39,733 nt of DNA from an uncultured Bacilli bacterium (GTDB lineage Bacteria > Bacillota_I > Bacilli_A > RF39 > UBA660): contig CANQDM010000003.1 of NCBI GenBank assembly GCA_947591505.1, forward strand, positions 1-39,733, read 5' to 3'. A program made the translations under genes and the position numbers. Below the pieces are notes generated by a model that was not told the DNA's origin, did not search any database, and was given only the letters and a program-made list of their open reading frames with translations. The first letter of the stretch is position 1. Each line of letters begins with the position of its first letter. Of this stretch, positions 1-7,718 are shown in pieces.

Positions 1-1088
1 ATACTGGTATAGTTCGTAATCCTTGGAATTTAAAAAGAATGTGTGCGGGATCTTCTTCTGGTAGTGCTGCTGCAGTGGCTGCCGGTGTTTATCCGTTTGC
101 TTTAGGTAGTGATACAGGGGATTCTATTAGAAAGCCGGCTGCCTATTGTGGTATTGTTGGCTATAAACCTACTTATGGTATGATTAGTCGTTATGGCTTG
201 TTTCCTTTTGCATCATCTCTAGATCATTGTGGCTGTCTTACCCGTTCCGTTAAAGATGCTGCTATTGTTGTTGATGCGATGAAAGGTATTGATAAAAATG
301 ATCAAACAAGTTGGGATTCATCTAATATGCATTTATATGAATCAATTGATGGCAAAGTAAAAGGTAAAAAATTATTTTATATTAAAAATATCGTTGATTT
401 AGAATATTATCAAAATCCAACTGAAGAATTTAAGAAACATATAAATAATTTTCATAAAACTCTTGAGATTTTAGAAAAATGTGGTGTAACAGTTGAAGGT
501 GTTGAAATAGACAAAACTCTACTTAATGCTATTCCAAGTGTTTATGTTTGTTTATCTTGTGCTGAAGCTACATCTAATATGTCTAATTTAACTGGTATTA
601 TCTTTGGCCCAAGAGGAAAAGGAGAAAACATCAACGAAATGATGAAAGATCATCGTACGAAAGGATTTTCACCTCTTATCAAAAGAAGATTTGTAATTGG
701 TTCATATATCCTACAAAAAGAAAACCAAGAAAAATACTTTGTTAATGCTCAAAGAGTTAGAAGATTAATCGTTGATAAAATGAAAGAATTATTTAAAACT
801 TATGATGGCTTAATTATGCCAGTTGGAACAGGTATAGCACCTTTCCTTGATAATCCAAAAGATTCAGTATCTAATGATGATGTCAGTGTTTTAGAAGAAC
901 ATTTACAAATTGGCAATTTTGGCGGTTTTCCATCTATAACTATTCCAGATGGCTTTATTGATAATATGCCAGTAGGCATTAATATTACTGGTAATTGCTA
1001 TGATGATATAAATGTTTTAAATATCGCTTATGCTCTAGAAAGAAAAATGCCATATAAAAATCAAATTGCTAAGGAGAGTGAAAAATAA
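1..1088 (+). CDS. gatA: Glutamyl-tRNA(Gln)/aspartyl-tRNA(Asn) amidotransferase subunit A, 5' end outside window
   Basis: GatA is the amidase subunit of GatCAB; it releases ammonia from glutamine to amidate mischarged Glu-tRNA(Gln) or Asp-tRNA(Asn). The frame is open from base 3, so about 362 C-terminal residues are visible and the N-terminus, including the catalytic Lys, lies upstream. The Ser-rich amidase signature appears as CAGSSSGSAAAVAAG, followed by GSDTGDSIRKPAAYCG. The nucleophile Ser is kept, but the usual GGSSGGS reads AGSSSGS and the usual TGGS reads TGDS. The TAA shares one base with the gatB start, so the two are translationally coupled. Identity is secure; the altered loop is odd. 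Confidence 0.95.
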   Translation, partial: TGIVRNPWNLKRMCAGSSSGSAAAVAAGVYPFALGSDTGDSIRKPAAYCGIVGYKPTYGMISRYGLFPFASSLDHCGCLTRSVKDAAIVVDAMKGIDKNDQTSWDSSNMHLYESIDGKVKGKKLFYIKNIVDLEYYQNPTEEFKKHINNFHKTLEILEKCGVTVEGVEIDKTLLNAIPSVYVCLSCAEATSNMSNLTGIIFGPRGKGENINEMMKDHRTKGFSPLIKRRFVIGSYILQKENQEKYFVNAQRVRRLIVDKMKELFKTYDGLIMPVGTGIAPFLDNPKDSVSNDDVSVLEEHLQIGNFGGFPSITIPDGFIDNMPVGINITGNCYDDINVLNIAYALERKMPYKNQIAKESEK

Positions 1089-2515
1089 TGGGAAAATATA
1101 AAGTAGTAATTGGCTTAGAAATGCACTGTGAACTTACTAGTAATACGAAAGTTTTCTCAAGTGCCGAAAATTCCTATAATGATACTCCTAATGCTAATGT
1201 AAGACCGGTTGATATGGCATTCCCTGGAACATTACCAGTAGTAAATATTGAATGTATAAGAAAAGCTTTACTAATATCTATGGTTCTTAATTGCACGCAA
1301 CCAGAATATATGTATTTTGATCGGAAAAATTATTATTATCCCGATCTTCCTAAAGGTTATCAAATTACCCAAATGCATGCACCCGTTGGGGTAAATGGTA
1401 AAATAACAATAGATGTAAATGGTAAAGACAAAGAAGTATTAATCCACGATATTCATCTAGAAGAAGATTCAGCCTCTCTAGATCATTATCGTGATATATC
1501 ATTAATTGATTACAATAGAGCAGGAGTTCCTTTACTTGAACTTGTAACTGAACCATGTTTTTATTCCGCTGAAGAAGCAGTAGCATTCTTAGAATACATG
1601 CGAAGAATTTACCAATATTGTGGCGTATCTGAAGCTGATACCAAAAAAGGACAAATAAGATGTGATGTCAATGTTTCAATAATGGATGAAGATGCAACGG
1701 AACTTGGAACAAAAGTAGAGATGAAGAATATCAATTCATTTGCTAATGTCTATGATGCTATTAACTATGAAATAAAAAGACAAACTGAACTTAAAGATGC
1801 AGGACGTTATGATGAAGTAGAACAAGAGACTAGAAGATTTGATGAAGAAACTGGTACTACTATTAGAATGCGTAGTAAAGTTGATGCTATTGATTATAAA
1901 TATTTTGTTGAACCTAATATTCCTAAATATAAAATAACTAAAGAATGGCTAGAGAAAATCAAAAAAGATATTCCAATGCTTCCAAGAGAAAGAAAAGAAT
2001 ATTATATAAATAAATTGGATTTATCTGAATATGATGCTAATATTATTATTAAAGAAAAAGATTATGCTGATTATTTTGAAGAATGCGTAGATATTGGCAT
2101 TAATCCTAAAACTGCTGCTAATTATTTAATTGTCCAAATTATTGCTTATTTAAATAAAGAAGGTATTGCTTTAAAAGATTTCTATTTAACACCTAAGTTA
2201 CTTTACCAAATAACAAGTGAACTTGATAAAGGCACAATATCATCTAAACAAGCCAAAGAAATATTTAATAAATCTATTATGGAAGGGAAAGAACCTAAAA
2301 CATATATTACGAGTGATAATGCCCAAATATCTGATACAGATGCACTGAATAGTATAATAGATAATATTTTAGCAAATAATGAGTCTCAAATAGAAGGATA
2401 TCATAATGGTAAGACAAATTTATTTGATTATTTCGTTGGTCAAGTTATGAAAGAAACTAAAGGTAAAGCCAACCCAACAATAGTTAAAGATATTTTAAGA
2501 AAAAAATTAGATTAA
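1088..2515 (+). CDS. gatB: Aspartyl/glutamyl-tRNA amidotransferase subunit B
   Basis: GatB is the tRNA-binding, ATP-dependent kinase subunit of GatCAB. It activates the misacylated amino acid and receives ammonia through a tunnel from GatA. The 475-residue length is normal. The N-terminus VIGLEMHCEL and the family signature LIDYNRAGVPLLELV (about residue 140) are clear, and the C-terminal YqeY-like tail ends in GKANPTIVKDILRKKL as in other GatBs. The ATG overlaps the gatA stop by one base. A terminator hairpin follows at once, so gatB is the last gene of the gat operon. gatC is not seen and would be upstream. Confidence 0.98.
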   Translation: MGKYKVVIGLEMHCELTSNTKVFSSAENSYNDTPNANVRPVDMAFPGTLPVVNIECIRKALLISMVLNCTQPEYMYFDRKNYYYPDLPKGYQITQMHAPVGVNGKITIDVNGKDKEVLIHDIHLEEDSASLDHYRDISLIDYNRAGVPLLELVTEPCFYSAEEAVAFLEYMRRIYQYCGVSEADTKKGQIRCDVNVSIMDEDATELGTKVEMKNINSFANVYDAINYEIKRQTELKDAGRYDEVEQETRRFDEETGTTIRMRSKVDAIDYKYFVEPNIPKYKITKEWLEKIKKDIPMLPRERKEYYINKLDLSEYDANIIIKEKDYADYFEECVDIGINPKTAANYLIVQIIAYLNKEGIALKDFYLTPKLLYQITSELDKGTISSKQAKEIFNKSIMEGKEPKTYITSDNAQISDTDALNSIIDNILANNESQIEGYHNGKTNLFDYFVGQVMKETKGKANPTIVKDILRKKLD

Positions 2516-2549
2516 ATATTTACAAATAGATATTTATTAGTTAATATTA

Positions 2550-2603
2550 AAAGTGGGTAGAGAAGACTGTAAAGTAGGTCTTCTTTTTGCTTGCCCAACT
2601 TTT
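2550..2603 (+). terminator. Rho-independent terminator of the gat operon
   Basis: The stem AGAAGAC (2561-2567) pairs with GTCTTCT (2578-2584) and runs into five T. An outer, imperfect stem pairs AAAGTGGGTA (from 2550) with TGCCCAACTTT (to about 2603). It lies 35-90 bases after the gatB stop. Confidence 0.75.
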
Positions 2604-2613
2604 GAGGTGACTT

Positions 2614-3282
2614 ATGGCAAAATTAAAAATTTATATTGATGAAAGTGGTGATTTTGGTTTTACAGAAAAATCTTCAGAATTATATGTTGTATCATTTGTT
2701 TTTCATGATACATCTAAATCTTTAAAAGCAAAAATGAATTTTTTAAATGAAAAACTAAAGTCACTAAATTATAATGGTATGATTCATACAGCAGATTTAA
2801 TTGCCAATCGCAATGATTATGTCAAAATGAAATTAGAAGATAGAAAGAAAATATTCTCATCTTTATTTTACTTTGCCTTAAAATGTGATATTAAAACCAA
2901 ATCAATTGTAGTAGATAAAAAGTATAAAAATAATAAAATACAATTAAGACAAGATATTATAAATAAACTTAAAACTATGTTAGAAAAATATAATGAGTAT
3001 TTTTCAAAATTCGATAACATTATCATTTATTATGATAATGGTCAAGAAAAGTTAAAAAATATATTAAAAGAAGTATTTGAACATTATAATTATGAAATGA
3101 TTGAAAAATTTAATCATAAAGAAGAGAGATTATTTCAAATTGCGGATATGTTATGTGTTTTAGAAAAAATTAATTTTAATACTAAAAAGCATATTATTTT
3201 AAATAAACACGAAAAATATTTTTTTAGTACATTTGAATTTGATAAAATAATTAAAGATTTATATAAGAAAAATTTATCATAA
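2614..3282 (+). CDS. DUF3800 domain protein
   Basis: A 222-residue soluble protein. The N-terminal IYIDESGDFGF and the C-terminal acidic motif in EERLFQIADMLC (about 171-182) are the hallmarks of DUF3800, a family with an RNase H-like acidic core that is common near mobile and defence genes. The biochemical role is not established; a nuclease is only a fold-based guess. The start is set by GAGGTGA six bases upstream. It stands alone after the gat terminator and is followed by a hairpin at 3288-3303 that can stop transcription from either side. Confidence 0.8.
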   Translation: MAKLKIYIDESGDFGFTEKSSELYVVSFVFHDTSKSLKAKMNFLNEKLKSLNYNGMIHTADLIANRNDYVKMKLEDRKKIFSSLFYFALKCDIKTKSIVVDKKYKNNKIQLRQDIINKLKTMLEKYNEYFSKFDNIIIYYDNGQEKLKNILKEVFEHYNYEMIEKFNHKEERLFQIADMLCVLEKINFNTKKHIILNKHEKYFFSTFEFDKIIKDLYKKNLS

Positions 3283-3424
3283 AAAAACAACCTGTTACAG
3301 TTGCTCTTTTAAGCGGCACATCTGTCCGGCTGCGGATCGAGTCCTTACCACGCCACAAATTAATGTGTTGATTCAGACTCGCAAGACATAATACAATTAT
3401 TTCTAATATATATTATGTCTTGTT
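3282..3424 (-). ncRNA. Candidate small non-coding RNA, family not recognised
   Basis: This gene-free stretch is much richer in G+C than its surroundings and looks like a free-standing transcription unit on the minus strand. It has a promoter (3431-3459), an 11-bp hairpin at the 5' end (3383-3393 with 3411-3421), a 6-bp stem CGAGTC/GACTCG (3338-3343 with 3376-3381) enclosing CACA/TGTG (3354-3357 with 3364-3367), a GC-rich block at 3312-3334, and a CAAC/GTTG terminator hairpin (3288-3303) followed by seven T in minus-strand sense. Predicted length is about 143 nt. I could not match it to tmRNA, RNase P, SRP, 6S, a tRNA or a riboswitch class. Confidence 0.5.
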
Positions 3425-3430
3425 TAACTA

Positions 3431-3459
3431 ATTATATAATACTTTTTTACTAATGTAAA
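3431..3459 (-). promoter_or_regulatory. Sigma-A type promoter for the candidate small RNA
   Basis: On the minus strand, -35 TTTACA (3454-3459) and -10 TATAAT (3431-3436) are separated by exactly 17 bases. Transcription would start near 3424, just before the 11-bp hairpin. Confidence 0.6.
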
Positions 3460-3490
3460 GGACATTATAAATGAATTTTAAACCAATAAT

Positions 3491-3518
3491 TTGACAATTT
3501 TTTTAATATTTATATGCT
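3491..3518 (+). promoter_or_regulatory. Promoter of the SPOR-mreC-mreD cluster
   Basis: TTGACA (3491-3496) and TATGCT (3513-3518) are 16 bases apart, about 25 bases upstream of the SPOR gene start. An AGGTGAT Shine-Dalgarno lies between. Confidence 0.65.
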
Positions 3519-3542
3519 ACACTAGATTAAGGTGATAAAGGT

Positions 3543-3980
3543 ATGAAAAAGAATATAATATTAATATTATTTTCCCTTATATCTGGTGTTTTGTTTACAG
3601 TATTTATTTTAAATAAAGAAAATATATATGCAAAAGAAGAATATTTAGTTTATGCTTTTCAAGTTGGAGCCTACGAATCAATAGATAATGCTAATGATAT
3701 GATTAATAAACTACCATCCGGAATATCTATAAAAGAAGATAACTTATATAAAGTTTATAGTGCAATCTATAAAGATATTGATTTAGTAAATAAAATGATT
3801 ACTTATTTTAAAGATAATAATATTAATATTTATTTAAAGACTATTAATGTATCAAAAGATTTCTATTATATTTTAGATAATTATGAAAAAATAATTAGTA
3901 AAACTGATGATGTAAATATTTATGCTAAAGTTAATCAAAGTATTTTAAATACATATTTAGAAGGTATGAATAATGACTAA
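3543..3980 (+). CDS. SPOR-domain membrane protein
   Basis: A 145-residue protein with one N-terminal membrane segment (about residues 5-24) and an extracytoplasmic SPOR-like domain starting AFQVGAYESIDNANDMINKL and running to about residue 100. SPOR domains bind denuded glycan strands at division sites. Its position directly before mreC (8-base overlap) suggests a role in wall growth or division; this position usually holds mreB in Bacillus, and no mreB is seen here. Confidence is good for the domain, lower for the role. Confidence 0.75.
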   Translation: MKKNIILILFSLISGVLFTVFILNKENIYAKEEYLVYAFQVGAYESIDNANDMINKLPSGISIKEDNLYKVYSAIYKDIDLVNKMITYFKDNNINIYLKTINVSKDFYYILDNYEKIISKTDDVNIYAKVNQSILNTYLEGMNND

Positions 3981-4614
3981 ATTTATTAAAGAAAATTATT
4001 TGTTTTTAGTAGTATTTTTACTAATTATTTTAAAAGAACCAATTTATCGTTTATTTACGATTAAAGATAATATATATACGCCAACTAGATGTGCTCTAAC
4101 GGAACAAGACTATAATAAATTACTCGAATTTAGTGAAATAGATTTAATATATGAAACAGATTATTTAAATACTTATATAATTTATAAAGATATCTATAAT
4201 TATTTAAATGAAATCACTATCAGAGGAGGTAAAGATCAAGATTTAAAAAATAATCCTGTTATTTATGATAATACTTTAGTAGGAGTAGTAGATAAAGTAA
4301 ATAAAAATAGTAGCATAGTTAAATTAATTACAAATAAAAATAGTAAAATATCTGTCAAAATAAATGAACAAATAGGTTTGCTTGAATATAAAAATAATCA
4401 ATTAATCGTGAGTGATATAAGTAGTGATGCCAAAGTTAACATAGGTGATCAAATATTTACCTCAGGTCTTGGTAATATTCATGAAAATATTTACATAGGT
4501 ACTGTAAAAAATATCATCAAAGACAAGAAAAATATTGAACTTATTATTGAAGTAGATTATAACTTAAAAATTAAAGATATTGATTATGTAACGATTATAA
4601 AGGAGTCATTATGA
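3973..4614 (+). CDS. mreC: Rod shape-determining protein MreC
   Basis: MreC is a single-pass membrane scaffold of the elongation wall-synthesis complex. One N-terminal membrane segment is seen (about residues 9-25), followed by the beta-domain pattern GVVDKVNKNSSIVKLITN and the diagnostic GDQIFTSGLGNI (about 157-169). At 213 residues it is shorter than the usual 270-300, with a brief region where the coiled coil normally lies. It overlaps the SPOR gene before it and mreD after it by 8 and 4 bases, so the three are co-translated. Confidence 0.88.
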   Translation: MTKFIKENYLFLVVFLLIILKEPIYRLFTIKDNIYTPTRCALTEQDYNKLLEFSEIDLIYETDYLNTYIIYKDIYNYLNEITIRGGKDQDLKNNPVIYDNTLVGVVDKVNKNSSIVKLITNKNSKISVKINEQIGLLEYKNNQLIVSDISSDAKVNIGDQIFTSGLGNIHENIYIGTVKNIIKDKKNIELIIEVDYNLKIKDIDYVTIIKESL

Positions 4615-5009
4615 TATTTTTGTTAATTATGTTTGATATACTAATTAATAATTATACTAATTATTCTTCCTATTTCTTTTTAATATATTTATATAATAAA
4701 CCTTATAAATATTATTTACTTACCGGTATTATTTTAGATTTCATTATATTTAATACATATTTTTACAATATAATTATTTTATCTTTAATGTATATAATTA
4801 ATAATATATTTAAATATTTAAATAAAAGCAACTTTTATGTTTTTATGTTTTATATGATGTTTAATTATATATGTTACATATTATTAAGCAACTTTATTCT
4901 TTTAAATGGGATATCTAATATATTAATAAACATCGGTTTAAATCTTTTTATTAATTTTTTGTTTTTTGCTTTAAGTTTTAGAATAATTAGGACTAGTAAA
5001 ATAAATTGA
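4611..5009 (+). CDS. mreD: Rod shape-determining protein MreD
   Basis: A 132-residue, strongly hydrophobic protein with about five membrane segments and the MreD-like LTGIILDFIIFNTYF stretch near residues 36-51. MreD is the integral membrane partner of MreC and MreB. Its sequence diverges fast, so the call rests on hydrophobicity, length and the 4-base overlap with mreC. An extended -10 (TGG TAGAAT) lies just after its stop and may drive the next gene. Confidence 0.75.
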   Translation: MIFLLIMFDILINNYTNYSSYFFLIYLYNKPYKYYLLTGIILDFIIFNTYFYNIIILSLMYIINNIFKYLNKSNFYVFMFYMMFNYICYILLSNFILLNGISNILINIGLNLFINFLFFALSFRIIRTSKIN

Positions 5010-5048
5010 ATTATGGTAGAATAAAATGCACTTTAAAGGACGATGCAT

Positions 5049-5975
5049 ATGGATGATGTAAATATAGCAATTGAGGAAGTAAAAAAAATAATTCGTAAAT
5101 GTATTATTCCAATGTTACCAAGTGAATTAGAGCCTCCTAATAGTTTTGAAGGCTATCAAAATTTGTATTATCAAACAAATGAAAATATTGCTGAATATTT
5201 AAATCTAATTGATTTAGCTAATAAAAAATCTGCTTTATGTGTAGCGGGCAGTGGTGATCAAGCTTTTTCACTTATTGCTAAAGGAATAAATAATATTCAA
5301 TTATTTGATATTAATAAATTTACAGAATATTTTATTTTAGGTTTAAAAAGAACTATGATTGAAAAATATAATTATTCTGATTATATAAATTTGTTTAATA
5401 AATTAATATCTCCAATGACAATGCCAAACGAAGTAGAAGAAATATTATCAGATGTATTGTTAATAATGAACGAACCATATAAAACGTTTTGGCAAGCTAT
5501 ACTAAATTTTAATTTTAAGTATCTTAAAGAGATAAATGTTAAAACTAACTTTATGTATGGTTTAAATGTTAATGCAGGATTAAAGATAATTTCATCGTTT
5601 TGTACTTATTTAGAAAATGAAGAAAACTATAATAAATTAAAAAATAATTTAGGCAATGCTAATATTAATTTCAAATATTGTAATGGGTTAGAACTTACTA
5701 AAAATTTTAATAATAAATTTGATTTAATATTACTTTCTAATATTTTGGATTATGCTTTCATTTATTGGGGAAACAATTGGCATATGCAAAATCTAAATAG
5801 TTATATTGCTGAACTAAAAAAAATACTAAAGAATAATGGAATTATATTTTTACATTATATTTTTTACTCAAGTAAACCATTTCATCAATCTGATTTTTGT
5901 ATACCTTATTTAGATTTTGAAAATGAAACGTATAATTTAAGTAATAATCATCAAATACTATTGGTACGTAAATAA
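5049..5975 (+). CDS. DUF3419-family SAM-binding protein (BtaA-like), intact copy
   Basis: About 308 residues. The SAM-binding strand is seen as ALCVAGSGDQAFSL followed by an acidic residue in IQLFDINKFTEY. A second motif, FDLILLSNILDY then WGNNW, lies near the C-terminal third. This matches DUF3419, which includes the 3-amino-3-carboxypropyl transferase BtaA of betaine lipid synthesis; substrate here is unknown. I chose ATG 5049 over 5043 because AAAGGA (5035-5040) is then 8 bases away and the N-terminus lines up with the next gene (MDDVNIAIEEVKK versus MNELNTAIKEVKK). It lies where minC-minD sit in Bacillus. Confidence 0.72.
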   Translation: MDDVNIAIEEVKKIIRKCIIPMLPSELEPPNSFEGYQNLYYQTNENIAEYLNLIDLANKKSALCVAGSGDQAFSLIAKGINNIQLFDINKFTEYFILGLKRTMIEKYNYSDYINLFNKLISPMTMPNEVEEILSDVLLIMNEPYKTFWQAILNFNFKYLKEINVKTNFMYGLNVNAGLKIISSFCTYLENEENYNKLKNNLGNANINFKYCNGLELTKNFNNKFDLILLSNILDYAFIYWGNNWHMQNLNSYIAELKKILKNNGIIFLHYIFYSSKPFHQSDFCIPYLDFENETYNLSNNHQILLVRK

Positions 5976-5989
5976 GAAGGGCGAATTAT

Positions 5990-6478
5990 ATGAATGAATT
6001 AAATACCGCCATTAAAGAAGTAAAAAAGATGATTGATATAAATATGTTTGGAACTAAAAATTATGATAGTTATAACTTATTTGCTGGCTATCAAAGAGTA
6101 TATTTTCAAACTAATGAAAATATAGATAGCTATTTAGGAATATATGATTTAAATCATAAAAAAAATGCTTTATGTGTAGCAGGCAGTGGTGATCAAGCCT
6201 TTTCTCTTATTGCTAAAGGAATAAATGATATTCAATTATTTGATATTAATAAACTAACTGAATATATGATACTTGGTCTTAAAAAAGCAATTATATTAAA
6301 ATATAATTATTCAGAGTATTTTGAAATAATGTTTAAACTAGTAAATCTTCAAACTAATTTTAGAGATATATATAATATTATTAATGATTTAATTCCTTAT
6401 ATGGAAGAAAAATATCAATATTTTTGGCTAGAAGTAATTAACTATTATAAAATGCTACAATTAAGTGCTGTGTATTAG
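5990..6478 (+). pseudogene. DUF3419-family paralogue, 5' part cut by an IS element
   Basis: The first 158 codons are a paralogue of the preceding gene, with the same CVAGSGDQAFSLIAKGIN block. The frame runs into the left end of the insertion sequence (from 6466), adding SAVY and a TAG. Joining 5990-6465 to 7719-8196, with one copy of the 8-bp duplication kept, gives one open frame of 317 residues, close to the 308 of its neighbour. The gene was therefore whole until a recent insertion. The shortened product keeps the SAM motif but lacks the C-terminal half. Confidence 0.85.
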
Positions 6479-6488
6479 ATTGGTGGTG
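6466..6488 (+). repeat. Left terminal inverted repeat of the IS
   Basis: Begins TGCTGTGTATTAGATTGG. It matches the right end without mismatch. It supplies the premature TAG of the interrupted gene at 6476-6478. Confidence 0.95.
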
Positions 6489-6520
6489 CTAAATATATAG
6501 AAATATAATAAAAAATGCGA

Positions 6521-6640
6521 TATAATTAATTTGCTAAAGTTGAATTTAATAGAAAGGAAATATTCTTAACCAGTTAGCAAATCTATTAAGTTCAATTTTA
6601 GCGAATAAACTTAAAGCTAACTGGTTAAGAATATTTTTTT
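6521..6640 (+). promoter_or_regulatory. IS leader with two interleaved inverted repeats and an internal terminator
   Basis: TATAAT (6521-6526) would start RNA near 6533. Four arms follow in A-B-A'-B' order. A (6531-6552) pairs with A' (6583-6604), 19 of 22 positions. B (6558-6578) pairs perfectly over 21 bp with B' (6616-6636), and B' runs into a T tract to 6640. B/B' is a strong terminator placed before the transposase start. Because A' sits in the B/B' loop and B sits in the A/A' loop, the two pairings compete or form a pseudoknot. This suggests attenuation of transposase expression or shielding from outside transcription. Confidence 0.7.
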
Positions 6641-6652
6641 AAGGATTAAAAT

Positions 6653-7687
6653 ATGAATTATGATTTAAATAATATGACTCCAAGGGATATAGAAAAATTA
6701 ATTGAATTTTTGCAAACAATTTTAGGAAATACATTAGAAAGTAAAAATACTATTTCAAAAGTTGTAAAACAAGAAAGTGAAAATATAGAATGTCCATATT
6801 GCCATTGTAATGATTGTATAATAAAAAGTGGATATACTAAAAATAAAATCCAAAGATATTTATGCAAAACATGTAGAAAAAAATTTATTAGTACAACAAA
6901 TACTCTTTGTTATCGTACTAAACTTTCTTTCGGTGATTGGCAGTTATTTTTTGAATGTATGGCAGATTGTTTATCAATTAGAAAAACAGCAGCTAAAATA
7001 CATAAAAATAAAAATACAGTTTTTGCTATGAGACTAAAAGTATTACAAGCATTGTCTACATTTAGAAACAAGGTTAAGTTATCAGGAGAAATACAAGCAG
7101 ATGAATTTAGTATGCCTATAAATTTTAAAGGAATGAAACAAAGTAATATGCCGAGATATTCTAAAAAAAGAAAATCAGCAAGTAAAAAAGTTAATCATAA
7201 AGTTTGTGTACTGGGAGCAATAGATGAAAATGACAATCAATATTTAGAAATAGTTGGCAACGGTGAAATAACCAGTAAGGAAATCGAAGAATCCTTAGGA
7301 TCAAAAATTGAAGCAGGTAATATGCTAATTACCGATTGTAGAAGTGCATATGAATCTTTTGCTAAAAATCATAATTTGAAATTAGAACAAATAAAATCAA
7401 AAACATATAAAAATGAAAACGGATATACTTTATCAGAAATAAATGGTTTGCATTCAAATTTTTTTGGCTTTATTAGTCATTTTAAAGGAGTATCGACAAA
7501 ACACCTTCAAGGATATATAGACTGGTTTGTTTATAAAAAATATATAGATTATGCAATTGAAGTAATAAATCATCCAAAAGAAATGTTATATTATACAATT
7601 AAACAAAAAAGTAACATTACTATAAAAGACATTTATAATGCTGATTTTCCTTTTGACATTGATATAGCTTATGCTGATTATCATTAA
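6653..7687 (+). CDS. IS1595-family transposase (ISXO2-like DDE domain)
   Basis: A 344-residue transposase. An N-terminal zinc ribbon (CPYCHCNDC near residue 48, then CKTCRKKF near 73) is followed by a helix-turn-helix-like stretch and an ISXO2-like catalytic domain. Catalytic candidates are the Asp of QADEFSM, the Asp of ITDCRSAY, and the Asn/His of NGLHSNFFGF; GVSTKHLQGYIDWFVYKK is the family's closing motif. AAGGA lies 8 bases before ATG. Expression would have to pass the leader terminator at 6558-6640. The frame is intact, so the element is probably active. Confidence 0.93.
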   Translation: MNYDLNNMTPRDIEKLIEFLQTILGNTLESKNTISKVVKQESENIECPYCHCNDCIIKSGYTKNKIQRYLCKTCRKKFISTTNTLCYRTKLSFGDWQLFFECMADCLSIRKTAAKIHKNKNTVFAMRLKVLQALSTFRNKVKLSGEIQADEFSMPINFKGMKQSNMPRYSKKRKSASKKVNHKVCVLGAIDENDNQYLEIVGNGEITSKEIEESLGSKIEAGNMLITDCRSAYESFAKNHNLKLEQIKSKTYKNENGYTLSEINGLHSNFFGFISHFKGVSTKHLQGYIDWFVYKKYIDYAIEVINHPKEMLYYTIKQKSNITIKDIYNADFPFDIDIAYADYH

Positions 7688-7710
7688 CACCACCAATCTA
7701 ATACACAGCA
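7688..7710 (-). repeat. Right terminal inverted repeat of the IS
   Basis: Perfect complement of 6466-6488. It begins one base after the last base of the transposase stop codon and is followed directly by the second copy of the target duplication CAATTAAG (7711-7718). Confidence 0.95.
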
Positions 7711-7718
7711 CAATTAAG

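Larger units (their letters stand above)
6466..7710 (+). mobile_element. Complete IS1595-family insertion sequence, 1245 bp
   Basis: Both ends carry a perfect 23-bp inverted repeat (6466-6488 and 7688-7710, outer end TGCTGTGTATTAG). The flanks show an 8-bp direct repeat CAATTAAG (6458-6465 and 7711-7718), the target length known for IS1595. The only gene is an intact transposase. Perfect ends, an intact transposase and an undecayed host gene indicate a young insertion. Confidence 0.95.

Noticed and set aside
3282-3424. A tRNA or tmRNA 3' end, suggested by GGATCGAGTCC and CCACGCCACA
   Set aside because: The T-stem does not pair, no matching acceptor strand lies upstream, and no anticodon arm can be built.
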